From the NCBI GenBank assembly GCA_963576475.1, contig OY754977.1:16812033-16876032 (forward strand): DNA of 64,000 nucleotides, given 5' to 3'. This DNA is from Molanna angustata. Its lineage: Eukaryota > Arthropoda > Insecta > Trichoptera > Molannidae. Below, in pieces: positions 8,396 to 18,875 of this stretch; positions within the stretch are counted from its first letter, which is position 1, and each line of letters opens with the position of its first letter. Both the position numbers and the translations under genes were made by a program. The notes beneath the pieces are model-generated. The model searched no databases. It had not been told where the DNA came from and saw only the letters and a program-made list of their open reading frames with translations.

Positions 8396-10021
8396 ATGCA
8401 ATCAATGGGAAATGCAAGATTTTAATTAATGAATTATTTATCGGTTAGATATTGAACTTAGAACGCCGGCAAAAAAGTCAAATGCTCTCAATCGGTAAAA
8501 TGTAGATATATTTACAAAAAAGAAACGGCATATAACAACAATTTATATTGTACAACAAATTAAATAGTTCGCAAACCCTGGACATTTTTCATGATGACAT
8601 TGGTAAATTTAGGTTCCGGGTGAGGCTGTTGTTGGTGTAATTGTTTAAGGCGTAAATTGAAAAATCTTTGAGGTTATTCCTATTTCCCTATTCCCTCTTC
8701 CTTCCTATTCAATAGAGGTTTGTACGTTGGAAGCTATGCTACTTATTGGATTATATAAAAGCATTAGGGAAATTTTACCGCTTTTGCTGTATGTTACAAC
8801 AATTTTTTATATAACTGTCTTTTCCCAGAATAAAATTAAATTAAAAGAAATTATTTTTTTTTGTGTGGATAAGAGCATAATAATTAATATGTAAACATAG
8901 AATAAGTAGAAGGTAAACGTTTCTTTGAAATAAAAAAACAACAACAATTATTGCATTTGTAGAAGATAGTTATAATTTAATTGATAAACCTATAGGTACA
9001 TAAACAGAATGAAATCAGTTTTCATTAGGCTAAAATTGTTCCGTTAAAATATTCCCTCTTTTATGGTTATTAAAAGCTTTTTAAAGAAAAAAAATAAGTA
9101 TGACATTAAAAATGTACAGCTTCAATTCAAAAAGGTTAAATAATTTATTTAACAGCCATTTGAAATTCCAAGAGTTTATTCTTTATTCGTTTTCAAAGTA
9201 ATAAAAATGTAGTGTTCATTTAATTTTTATTGTGTCAACGCAATTAAAATTAATATGTATATTTTTTTTTAGATCTGGACGCAGAGAGCTTTTTTGACGG
9301 CTTTCCGCTACCGTTTTTAAATGTTATAATAATATTGAAAATGTCACGAAATGGGTACATATTTGTGTTGTGACATTAGCTTGGATAAATAAGAGACAAA
9401 TTATGTAAATGTCAAATACAATAAATGTCTATCTGTCGTGATTTTGACATTTGTCTTCTTTTGTGAATAATAAGCACATTGTTATGTTATTTTCGTAGAT
9501 AAACTTTATTGACATACTACAACGGTGGAATCGTCAAATTAAATTATCTATTTGGGAAGCAATATTAAATAAAACAAATGGTTATGTTTATTCTATAATA
9601 GGAAAGTATTATTAGTACACCACCACACGTTCTTCTTATCGAAACTTATAACTTCAATGCAAAACTCAAAAAGAATATAAGGAGTTCGAGTAATGTAAAA
9701 CCATACAGGCACTACATTTGGCAGTGCCAAAAAGAGAAATAATGTAAAGAAAAATGTACAGCTGAACAGGGTGAACTTTGAAGGAAGTACATAGGTTTAT
9801 TTAATTATATATCAAAATATATTTCGATCAACGACTTAAACATGTGGTGTAGGCAATATACCGTGTGGACAACCAGTAGGTACGTTCAAAGTGCCGTTCT
9901 TTAGGAATCTACAAAACCCAATCAAGAATGCGCGGACGACAAAAAGAATACAAAAACTGTTTTTGAGAAAACCTAACTAAGAGGAGATCTTACCGTCAAT
10001 CTCTAAATAATGTATTATATA
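8396..10021. other. Unassigned 1.6-kb stretch
   Basis: AT-rich, no gene recognised. At 9262-9330 a T-rich run ends in AG and is followed by a GC-richer open segment (LDAESFFDGFPLPFLN), which could be an exon or transposon scrap; nothing joins it. Confidence 0.4.
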
Positions 10022-10199
10022 TTTTTTTTAATAAAAATGAATATGTCCTTGTTAAACAAGTACATATACATCTTCCTACATTCCCTAAACTAAGCATAAA
10101 TGCTTGTACTATAGGTGAACGAAATCGGTCGAGGCAGGAATCGAACTCTCGACCACTGGATTACTAGCCCAGCACGCTAACCGCTCTGCCATCAACCCA
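10022..10199 (-). mobile_element. tRNA-derived SINE family C
   Basis: On the minus strand the head has an A-box region GGCAGAGCGGTTAGCG, an anticodon-like arm with loop CTAGTAA (anticodon AGT, threonine type) and a B box GAGTTCGATTCC. It is followed by a tail with 'tatagtacaagcatttatgc' and 'tgtacttgtttaacaagg'. Same family at 59989-60161 (minus) and 63788-63915 (plus). The body and tail, absent from real tRNA genes, make it a SINE. Confidence 0.75.
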
Positions 10200-10604
10200 A
10201 ATTGAGACATGATCGAGTATAAAGTTGATAAAATAATGATATACGATTTGAGATCTACATATTTTTATTATGACTGCGATGCTCATGCTGAAACAAATTT
10301 AAATAACTTCATGAACAAGTGACAATTGTGTAAATGCTTCACTCTTAACCACTTATTGAATTTTAAACTTAGCATGACTTGTTTCGGAAGTATACCTCAT
10401 CCATCGACAGGTACATAAAACATAAAAGTTTAAAACTCAATAAGTGGTTTTGAGCAATGCAATTGCACCGTTGTTACTGTAATCGTGGACTTCCACAAAG
10501 CAACCGCCAAAGCCTTTGATTTTATGTAATTTAATGTGGTATCATCAATAAAATCCAATTTATTATTTAAAGGACTGTTTAAAACCATCACTTTATGTTT
10601 AGTA
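10200..10604. other. Unassigned, 405 bases
   Basis: A diffuse inverted repeat is visible: 'accacttattgaattttaaac' near 10350 and 'aactcaataagtggt' near 10434. Otherwise nothing recognised. Confidence 0.45.
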
Positions 10605-11075
10605 CTAGTTGCATGTCACACATGAGATCGATAGTATGTATAGTTGAATAATATATACCAATATATAAACCCCTAAACCCAAATTATTGAATGCTATAAG
10701 ATATTTTGTTTTATATACCAAACACTTATGTCAAGATAGGATATTGTGGAGGTCAGTATTTTTTTCCTACCACGAATATGGAAACAGATTGATGTCATGT
10801 ATGGATATTAATTATCAAACTATTGAGAGTCCCCGTAGATATTGTGTAGTGTATACTGCCTTACAAATTGTTTGAAACGATGTCGTCACTAAATACAATT
10901 TTTACAAAAAAATATTAGAAAAATTTTGAGTTGTACTACTATGTATAGTGTATATATTTTTTATAGAAAATTAAATAACCGTGTTTTAGATATTTAAGAA
11001 ACTGGAAATATAGGGAGTTTAACACATAAATTTGTCATAAAAAAATGATTTTCTTAATTAAAAATGTTTGTCATT
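10605..11075 (-). mobile_element. Helitron-like element, truncated copy with intact 3' end
   Basis: Shares with the longer copies the terminal CTAG (here 10605-10608, minus-strand 3' end), the CATGT/ACATG hairpin beside it, 'gatagtatgtatagttgaa', 'aagataggata' and 'aaacgatgtcgtcacta'. The CA-rich half and the 5' end are missing. Confidence 0.6.
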
Positions 11076-11218
11076 TTTTACAAATAAACCAACTTATCAA
11101 TAGATGGCGTTACAAAAAGGTCTATTCGTTACTTCATACATGGCAATAGTAAAAATGTACTATTTTCAAACGATCTGCTACTTATTATTAAAATATATAG
11201 AACTTTCAAAATTGCATT

Positions 11219-11385
11219 GATAAGGGAACTCAATCATAAGGCATTGGTGAACGTTGCGCAAACGCATAAGTGATCACGTCAACCAGCCGATAACAGGTCA
11301 TAAGCTCTATAGGTTCCTTGAGTTTCTGGTTCTTCTATAATTATCCAACTTCGTCTCTATTGAGATGTTAAAATTTTTTAAAAAG
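11219..11385 (-). mobile_element. Unclassified interspersed repeat (family U)
   Basis: On the minus strand it matches 62400-62560: 'tctcaatagagacgaagttg', 'tagaagaaccagaaactca', 'gtgatcactt' and 'gcgcaacgttcaccaat'. Four copies occur in the window, in both orientations (11219, 14745, 60355, 62312). No tRNA head, coding frame or clear inverted ends were found. Confidence 0.6.
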
Positions 11386-11508
11386 AAAGTTTGATAAATC
11401 CGGAAACTTTTTCATTCAAATAATTTCGAGATATTGTATTTGTTCATGTAAATACAATTTTATTTAAGATATACTTAGACAATATTGAAATAAAAATTCA
11501 AATATGAA

Positions 11509-12536
11509 CTAGTTGCATGTAACACATGAGATCCAACTGTCGATAGCGATAGTATGTATAGTTGAAGAATATGTACCAAACTATAAACCCATAGATACAA
11601 ATTATTGAATATTTTCAGATATTTTGTTTTCTATACAACATATGTAGGTATGTATGTCAAGATAGGATAGTATGGAAGAAGATCCTTTTTCCTACCCAGA
11701 ATATGCAAATTGCATGATGGTATGTATGTATGTTTGGAGATGAAGTAACAAACTATTAAGTCTTCTTACATATTGTGTATAGGCGACTGCCATACAAAAT
11801 GTATGAAGCGATGTCGTCACTAAATTCAATTTTTAAAAAAATTGTGAAAAAAAAATTGAGATCTTCTACTACAATGTTAATATTTTTTATAGAAAATTAA
11901 ATTATCTAGTTGGGGTGTTTCGGCTTTTTTCGATAATTGTAAAAGTTTTGGAAATATAGGCAGTTAAACTCATAAATTTATCATAAAAAAAATATTTTTC
12001 TTAATAAAAAATGTTTGAGAAACCCTGGAATTTTTTTGAAAAAACTAATTTGAGATTTTGTATTTGTCTATGTTTGTATCAATTTTCAGCGTTCTACCGT
12101 TTATGGTTTCTGAGATATATGGAAAAATAAAATAAAAATTCAAAAGTTGATAACCCCTGACTGAAACAAAAATTCAAAATTCCGAGTATAAAAGTTTTGT
12201 AGGCCTGTAACTGTTTATATATTCTGAAATTTTAGGCTCTGTAAATTGAGCGGATCAAAAGTTATAAGGGGGGGACGGACACACAGACACACACACAGAC
12301 ACACACACACAGACACACACACACACAGACACACGAAATGTTCTACTCCGAATTCTGAGTAAATTCGTGTATGGAACATATATGCTGCGAAGCCTCTAAG
12401 TTGGTGTTTTTTGACTTCAAAGTTGGAAAATCCATGAAAAAAGTAGACCTCTCCATACAATTCTCGCGTATTCTGGCTTGATACATTGTCGATATGTTAA
12501 GAGAACAAAGTTCTCCTGAACAAATCGACAGTTGGA
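11509..12536 (-). mobile_element. Non-autonomous Helitron-like element, near full length
   Basis: Read on the minus strand it begins TCCAACTGTCGA (12536 downward) and ends CTAG (11512-11509) followed by T. Eight bases before that end is a short hairpin CATGT-GTT-ACATG. Just inside is TCGACAGTTGGA, the inverse complement of the start, i.e. a subterminal inverted repeat. Hairpin plus CTRR end is the Helitron signature, and paired start/subterminal repeats with an internal microsatellite suit Helentron-associated or lepidopteran 'Lep1-like' elements. There is no Rep-helicase, so movement would need another element. The 1030-bp copy at 27979-29008 matches along its whole length. Confidence 0.75.
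12282..12336. repeat. (CA)n-rich microsatellite within Helitron
   Basis: Interrupted CACACAGACA array. The counterpart in the second copy (28739-28803) is longer, so the tract has changed length independently in the two copies. Confidence 0.9.
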
Positions 12537-12841
12537 TAACCTCTGAATGAAATAAAATTCTATGAACAAAAGTTTTGCCGTTTTCTATATTTTCTGAAAT
12601 TTTTGAAACTGTGCATTAAACGTATAAGAGGGGGATGGACACACACAGACACATTGAAAGTTCTACTGCGAATTCTGAGTTCATCCATACACCTAATAAT
12701 GTACGCTGTAAAGCCTCTTTCAAAGTTGAATAAACCATGCAGAAACTCTACTATTGCATACAATTCTCTCACACAGGACTAGGGTTAATACTGCCGATTC
12801 ACTATGAGAAATGAAGTCTCTTGAACGAATCGACAGTTGGA
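12537..12841 (-). mobile_element. Second, partial Helitron copy directly abutting the first
   Basis: Starts immediately after the first copy's end and repeats its 5' half: 'taacctctgaatgaaa', 'aaagttttg', 'ttctgaaattttt', 'gacacacacagacac', 'ttctactgcgaattctgag' and the terminal 'aatcgacagttgga' at 12841. More diverged than the first copy. Head-to-tail tandems are known for rolling-circle elements. Confidence 0.65.
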
Positions 12842-13265
12842 GTATTCGTTTAGCCGATGGATTATAAAAATATTTGATATTAAAGAAAAGACTATATTCC
12901 TCCATCGAAAATTCATTTCGTAAATAATGTCGTGATACACTTTTTTAAAGTTTATCGATATATTTAACTTTAAGAGCCATAACTCTTTGGGAGGTTGTTA
13001 TGTTATTTAAAAACAAGTGAACACAAAAAAATTTGAAGTACAATTGTAACATTGCTAACTATTAGGGCCCGCATGCATGTCACTTTTTAGTCAGTTTTTT
13101 TCAGTTTTTGAGTACAACAAAGGAAAATGTTTGTTTTCAAAATGGGAGCTCGAAACAAATTCAAACAGTAAAATGGCATTTCTTTATTTATTTATGTATT
13201 TTTCTTTATGTACCAACATAAAATTTATAAACAAATATATTTCACACAGGCTAGTTTATTGCGAC
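12842..13265. other. Unassigned, 424 bases
   Basis: AT-rich; a frame at 13077-13358 runs into the following MITE and is not convincing as a gene. Confidence 0.45.
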
Positions 13266-13448
13266 CATGGGGGCAAGTCTGGTCCACCCGGCGAAATCAA
13301 AACCCTCACGATTACCAATATCATGGATATAATAATGGAGTTCTACAATATCTTTTGAAGTCATAGAACTCCATATGATAATTATATCCATGATATGGGT
13401 AATCACTAGGGTTTTGATTTCGCCGGTAGGACCAGACTTGCCCCCCAG
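13266..13448. mobile_element. MITE family M with long inverted repeats, copy 1
   Basis: The arms are inverse complements over about 80 bases each: GGGGCAAGTCTGGTCC, 'cggcgaaatcaaaaccct', 'tatcatggatata' and 'gagttcta' recur inverted on the right. Outer end is CTGGGGGGCAAG in the cleaner right arm. The second copy at 54205-54384 confirms the boundaries. No coding capacity. Confidence 0.8.
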
Positions 13449-13550
13449 GTCATTATATTTTCCTAACAACCAGATTACAAATTACGATAAAATTTTACTT
13501 ATTTATTCATTTATTTTCTCTCATAAAACTACAGCTATAATTTATTTATT

Positions 13551-14023
13551 TTTCATACATACCATCACGCCATTTCCCTATTTGGGGTAGGCAGAGAGAA
13601 CAGAACGCTAGACTCCTCTCTCATGACATACATTCCTCGCTTCATTCACGTCCATACATCGTCTCATACACGCTCTTCTATTATTCTTACTTCTAACATC
13701 TCCATCTTTCAAAATCCCATTTATGTGATCGTGCCAACTCTTTCTTGGCCGACCTCTACTTTTCATTCCTCTTTTATCAGCCTTGTATACTTTTTTTGTC
13801 AGACGTTCATCACTCATTCTTTCTATGTGGCCGAACCACCTTAGGGCATTTATTTTCATCTTACTTACGATATTTCTTTCAATCATACATTCTCGTCTAA
13901 TATCCTCATTTATTATTCTATCATACATCGTTTTACCACACATTCGTCTTAGTGACCTCATTTCCACCGCGATAATTCTACTTTCATGCGTCTTCTGCCA
14001 TGTCCATGCCTCACTAGCATAGG
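13551..14023 (-). pseudogene. LINE ORF2 C-terminus and 3' end (family with ALRWFGH motif)
   Basis: The minus-strand frame from 14023 to 13608 is unbroken: TWQKTHESRI, EMRSLRRMCGK, INALRWFGHIERM, RGRPRKSW, ending NVCHERGV and a stop. This is the tail that follows the reverse transcriptase core in RTE-like insect LINEs. The 3' untranslated part carries 'ccctatttggggtagg' inverse motif and ends with (TATG)n at about 13551. It is 5'-truncated at about 14023, the usual result of incomplete reverse transcription. Related copies: 23291-23590 and 38836-39140. Confidence 0.8.
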
Positions 14024-14744
14024 TACTTGTTTATTTTACATAACATTTATTGTATAAAAGTTGAGCCAAAAGTGCTTATTTCAATTTAAATTAATGGTTA
14101 TACAGTAAATGATTACATGTTTGAAAAATTCATTAGAAAATACAATATAACAGAAAAAAGAAAATTTAAAAAGATTGATAAAAACAAAGATATGCATATA
14201 TAGGTACAGTTAACGAGTATGTTTTAGGATGAGGAAGAGGGATCTTTAGTGAATGAGGAGGAGATTGTTGGATTGTGTATTAGAGTTTAAGAACATCTTT
14301 ATCTGTTTTTGATAATGTTGTAAAGTGTCATGAAAAATATATGTATGTTTGAAATGTGTATTATAATCCCGCTGAATTCTAAACATGGGTTAAAAGTATC
14401 TGTAATTAGTGTGGTATACTGGTGTGTGGATTAAATTTTGTGAGCGGGTATGTCTATTTGGTACATGGAGTGATACAGTGATACTTATACATATGTCATC
14501 CACAAAAGAATGACAATGAAAACAAGAATGAGACATGTAATGAAAAAAATATTAAGGATACCCTTTTCAAAGATTTCTTCGCATTAAATGAAAAAAACAA
14601 GTTGGGTTGTTTCAACAAAAGTAGTTAAAGTGATTGTTTCATTTAAATCTAATACCGTCAAACGGTACAATTTCGGACAATTTTATGAAATCAAAGTATT
14701 TTAACTATACTTTAACTTTAATCTTTGTTCAAGAAACACAACCA
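14024..14744. other. Unassigned, 720 bases
   Basis: AT-rich, with a purine-rich patch at 14225-14265. No gene or repeat recognised. Confidence 0.5.
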
Positions 14745-14985
14745 TAGTTGCATATACGCAAACATTTGATTTTTCCCTGTCGGGAGTCAATAATGTTTTA
14801 TGACTAATTTTTCACATCTCGATAGACACGAAGCTGAAGTATTATAGGAGAACCTGGAACACAAGGCACCTATAGGGCTAAGACCTGCCATCGCCTGGTT
14901 TACGTGATCGCTTTATGCGTTTGCTCAACGTTCACCAATTATTCCTCCTTATTGAGTTCCCATTACAGTAAGGTAGGAATTTAAA
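14745..14985 (+). mobile_element. Unclassified interspersed repeat (family U)
   Basis: Same order of blocks as 62312-62560: 'gcaaacatttgatttttccctgtcgg', 'aggagaacctgg', 'aaggcacctatagggct', 'ggtttacgtgatcgctttatg' and 'caacgttcaccaatt'. Spellings differ at many sites, so copies are old. Confidence 0.6.
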
Positions 14986-15055
14986 AAATGTTCATGGCAA
15001 AAAAAGGATGGGGAAAGGATAAGGAGAGGAAATCTGGATAAAGTGTTTAGGGATA

Positions 15056-16180
15056 AATATTTATTTATTTATTTATTTAAAAAAAGGATACAAATACACA
15101 ATACAATGATTACTTATTTATGAATGACTCAACTTCAAAAAGAGAATTATCTCGTGTTTTGAAGTGAGTCACATTTCACAAAAACATACAAACTAACTAA
15201 ATCTACAAAAATTTTAACCTAGGCATCATATAAAGGAAAACATATGAATCAAAAACATATGAATCAAAACATTTGAAAAGAAAAACATATGAATCATGTA
15301 TACTGCCAGTGACTACATATGCATTGGAGACCATGGCCCTTACAAAAAGAAATGTAGAAAAGCTCAAATGCATACAGCGATCCATGGAAAGATCCATGCT
15401 TGGTATAAGCCTAAGAGACAGAATAAGAAATGAGGAAATTAGGAAAAGGACCAGAGTAGCGGACGTGATGGATCGCGTAGCTACATTGAAATGGCAATGG
15501 GCGGGACATATTGCTAGACAGGAACCCGCAAGATGGACCCCTAAAATATTGAGATGGAGACCTTGGGAAAGTAAGAGAGGCGTCGGAAGACCTCAAAAAA
15601 GATGGTCTGACGACATAGCCGCTGTGGGGGGTAGAAATTGGCTGCAAGCAGCAACCGATAGAAGAAAGTGGAAGAATATGGAAGAGGCCTATATCCAGCA
15701 GTGGAAGACAGAGGGCTGAAGAAGAAGAAAAAGAAGAAGATCATATAAAGGAACATTTATATTGATATAAACTAAAAAGTAAGCAAAAACTTGACAACCC
15801 AAGCAAAATATATTCATATAAATAACATAAAAAAAGAAATATATAAATAATAATATAAAGTAATCACAAATCATAACAATAAAAGTAACACAAAACAAAA
15901 ATTTGAACGTTACTTTAGATATTCTTTTAATTTTACCAAGAATTTATTAAAATTGTTTTCTGCTAATTTTTTAAACTGTACTGGTAAATCATTGTACCAC
16001 TTTACCCCATAATATGAGTAATGATTTTGGCCGAAAGATGTATTTTTTTGGGATTTTAATCATTCTTTAGTTTTTTTTTCATATTCCTTCTTTAGTTTTT
16101 TTCTTGAAAATAGTATGTTAGTTAGACGATGCAATATCCGATGCAATATCTTGCTGATTATACTTCGAGTATAATTTGCA
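15056..16180 (-). pseudogene. LINE C-terminus and 3' untranslated region, split by a younger LINE
   Basis: On the minus strand, 16030-15918 reads YYGVKWYNDLPVQFKKL through FLVKLKEYLK and a stop, the usual end of CR1/L2-like reverse transcriptase proteins. A long A-rich 3' untranslated region continues to a (TTTA)n-type tail at 15058-15080. The region 15239-15739 is a separate insertion flanked by a 14-base duplication. Upstream of 16035 the coding sequence is decayed. Confidence 0.6.
15239..15739 (+). pseudogene. 5'-truncated LINE inserted into an older LINE; 14-bp target duplication
   Basis: An open frame of 148 codons (15273-15719) encodes the C-terminal tail of an RTE-like ORF2: SCILPVTTYALETMALT, RSMLGISLRDRIRNEEIRK, WQWAGHIARQ, GRPQKRWSDD and ending with a stop then (GAA)n (15718-15739). 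The duplication ATCATATAAAGGAA lies at 15225-15238 and 15740-15753. The start methionine is only the first one after truncation. The frame is intact, so the insertion is fairly recent, but it lacks endonuclease and RT core. Confidence 0.8.
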
Positions 16181-16420
16181 TACCTTTTATAGAATTATCT
16201 AGTTGGGGTGATTCGGTGTATTCCCATTTTATTGAAAATAGAGAAATTGTTAAAAAAATTATCATAAATTTGATAAAAAAAAAATTATCTTAATATATAA
16301 AAACTGAGAAATTCTGGAACTTTTTTATAAAATGGCAAAGTATGTACATACAGTAGAAGAATACGTACCAAACTGAAAACCCTTAAATTTAAATAATTGA
16401 ATAGTTTTTTTAATACACAA
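16181..16420 (-). mobile_element. Rearranged Helitron fragment
   Basis: Contains 'tctagttggggtgattcgg', 'attatcataaatttgat' and 'gaagaatacgtaccaaactg', all of which occur in the Helitrons at 11509 and 27979 but in a different order here. Confidence 0.5.
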
Positions 16421-17639
16421 AACCTTCTCCATAATTTTTCATATACTCATGTTGGTTCAGTATAATGTATTTATTATTTATTTCCAGATCGTTTTCTGAA
16501 TTTCATTGATAAAATGATCGCAAGAAAATCTGACATACTACTCACGTTACTACCCAAAGAAATTCAAATAATATAATGCTACCGAATGCTACAAATAAAA
16601 ATAATCAAAATTCCGTTTAAAAAATATAGAACAATATTTTGTAAGAGGATTTCTGATATTTTGATAATAGAAAAAAAAACATTGTACCAGACAATATTTT
16701 TTTTGATTACTCAAGTTCCAGGAACACTCTATAAAAATTCTGTAGATATAAGGGGTCACCGAGAAGAGTCACAAGAGCATGTGTTAGGTAGTCACGTAGT
16801 AAAAATAATATAATTGTTTATTCAAGTATTATTGTGTAAGAAAACAGTCAGTTACATTGGATACTTCTCGGAAAACGATATTGTTTACTTATAAAATATT
16901 TATGAAGACATCAAAAATTATTCACTTTATGTTTTTGGGTCTGGCAGTCATATAAAATTGAATAGATATCTGATATTTTATTGCTTTTTCCATACACCTA
17001 CATTGGCTACTTATACAGACCCCTTACAGCGTAATAATTTATTGTGGTTGTCAATTTCGGTGCGCACCCAGTTCACCATTGAATTATTTTAAATTAAGAA
17101 TATAGTAGATAATAAACGAGTGAATTTATTGCCTTCGGGGAATTTATTTTAGTTAATCTTTATGATGATGAAATTCCAAGTTGTAATAAACATAATATTG
17201 CCTTGTTCTTCAGTTGTTAACAGGCTTCGTGGCATGATTTGTAAAGCGTCTGACTCTATGCATATGGAAGATAATATTATGTTTGTATTTGTAAAATAAT
17301 CATCACAAATCTACATATTTCAACAACTAGTATTGGGTGTGATTTAAATGAATATTTGAAAAAGTTTTATTCATGATCCGAAATTAAAATTATATTCAAT
17401 ACAAAAAGGCTAAATACCTAGTCGGTATTTAGAGTTAAAATATGAAATTAAAACTTTTCATACAGTTCTATCGCCACGTTTAGGATCCGTTTTATCTTTG
17501 GACAAAAAAAAAATAAACACATTTTTTATAACTTTAATCTTCTTCACTGGCCCAAGATGCAACAACGACGTAATATAAATATCCTGTCATTGTTATACAA
17601 TGTACTTTCTAATCCAAACTAACCTCAGTATCTCAAAGA
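16421..17639. other. Unassigned 1.2-kb stretch
   Basis: AT-rich; open frames up to 75 codons (16586-16813) carry no recognisable motif. Near 17224-17265 'ttcgtggcatgatttgtaaa' recalls a degenerate tRNA-like head, too weak to call. Confidence 0.45.
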
Positions 17640-17849
17640 TAAATCCACTTTCAAGCCACGGGCGTCCACTCTGATCTGCTGAACGTATTTTACAACATAA
17701 TATTATCTTCTCCAAGTCATAGTACCGAATTTTTTAGTTCTTCATTTGAAGTGCTACCAGCAAGGCTATGGAATAGTCTTAGTCCTGATATTACGTCGGC
17801 TATCTCATATATTCAAAAAAAGGCTAAAGCAAAAATATCCATCTGATAA
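17640..17849 (+). pseudogene. LINE ORF2 C-terminal fragment
   Basis: The frame at about 17725-17842 reads TEFFSSSFEVLPARLWNSL, then SPDITSAISYIQKKAKA and a stop. FEV..ARLWN followed by a short amphipathic end is typical of non-LTR reverse transcriptase C-termini. A diverged copy is on the minus strand at 4990-5160. The DNA transposon at 17850 begins a few bases after the stop. Confidence 0.65.
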
Positions 17850-18875
17850 TGGTGGTTATTCTGAAATGACTACCGTTGTATCGACATGAATCCAATCACA
17901 ATAGTTGTTTTTGTTTGTCAAATCAATTGTCACGCAATAGTACTTACACGTATTGGTAATTCTTAACATGCAATTGCCTTGTCCATGGTCAAAAACAATC
18001 GTAACTAACTTCAGACCACAGATTATGTCTTCAGACACTTAGATTTTATCTGTGCTTCACAATTCAAAACATTCGAACACATGCGAATACCGTTGTTTAC
18101 GCGCTTCAATCTTTACTATTTTATATAAATATCTACCATCTACTCATTAATAATGTTTAAAATGTCATAAATAATGTCTAAATGTGATAATGTAACTTAT
18201 TTCTGTTATGTAACGGCTCACTGAAGGTTGTGACATTGATACGTTTATGTCTTGAGCCACTGCCTTTTATTAAGATCCTTGGCCGTAGAAATTCAAAGTT
18301 ATGAGAACCTTTATTTCGACTGGTATAGCTCTTTTTGTATTTCCACAGACATGAGGTTTAATGATGTTGATTAAAAATCTCGGCATATTTCGGTCAACTC
18401 TGTATTACTTCAATAAATCTAATTTCAGGAATATCTAATGGGTTTGTCACGTCTCTCAAATTCCTTCTATAAATACCTACTATATGCATACCTAGAACAA
18501 AACCATAAAACAAAATTAAAACATCGATACTTCATATATAAAGGTTTTACAAATGTGCTGTTAATGAATAAAAATCTTACTTCCAATCTGTCATAATATT
18601 CAACTAAAGCCAAAGCTGCATTTTCTTGTGCTATTTTAAGCGAATATCTAAATATTTGTCCAAGAAAAAGTCAAACCGAGTCAATCTGTAATCTAAACAA
18701 CATAACATACTTTGACCGCTTGTTACAATATCAACAGTTGTTTATGAAATTCAGTCAACAATTCCAACAAATGTGCGTTCAGAATAACCCACTGTCAAAA
18801 AAGACGATAGCCGCCATTTTTGTATTGTGATAATCCCAGATGTCAATCGGTTTTGTCGTTTCAGAATAACCACCA
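17850..18875. mobile_element. 1.03-kb DNA transposon with 21-bp terminal inverted repeats
   Basis: The left end TGGTGGTTATTCTGAAATGAC (17850) and the right end GTCGTTTCAGAATAACCACCA (ending 18875) are inverse complements with one mismatch. An internal partial repeat 'gttcagaataaccca' lies at 18777-18792. I see no clean target duplication and no transposase; a 60-codon minus frame near 17856-18038 is not recognisable. Non-autonomous; superfamily unknown. Confidence 0.65.

Noticed and set aside
10118..10199. Possible tRNA-Thr(AGT) gene on the minus strand
   Set aside because: Attached to a tail shared with two other copies; mismatches in stems; SINE family C.
12215..12460. 81-codon minus frame inside the Helitron, also at 28723-28932
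   Set aside because: Conserved only because the Helitron copies are alike; its middle is the CA tract and it has no domain.
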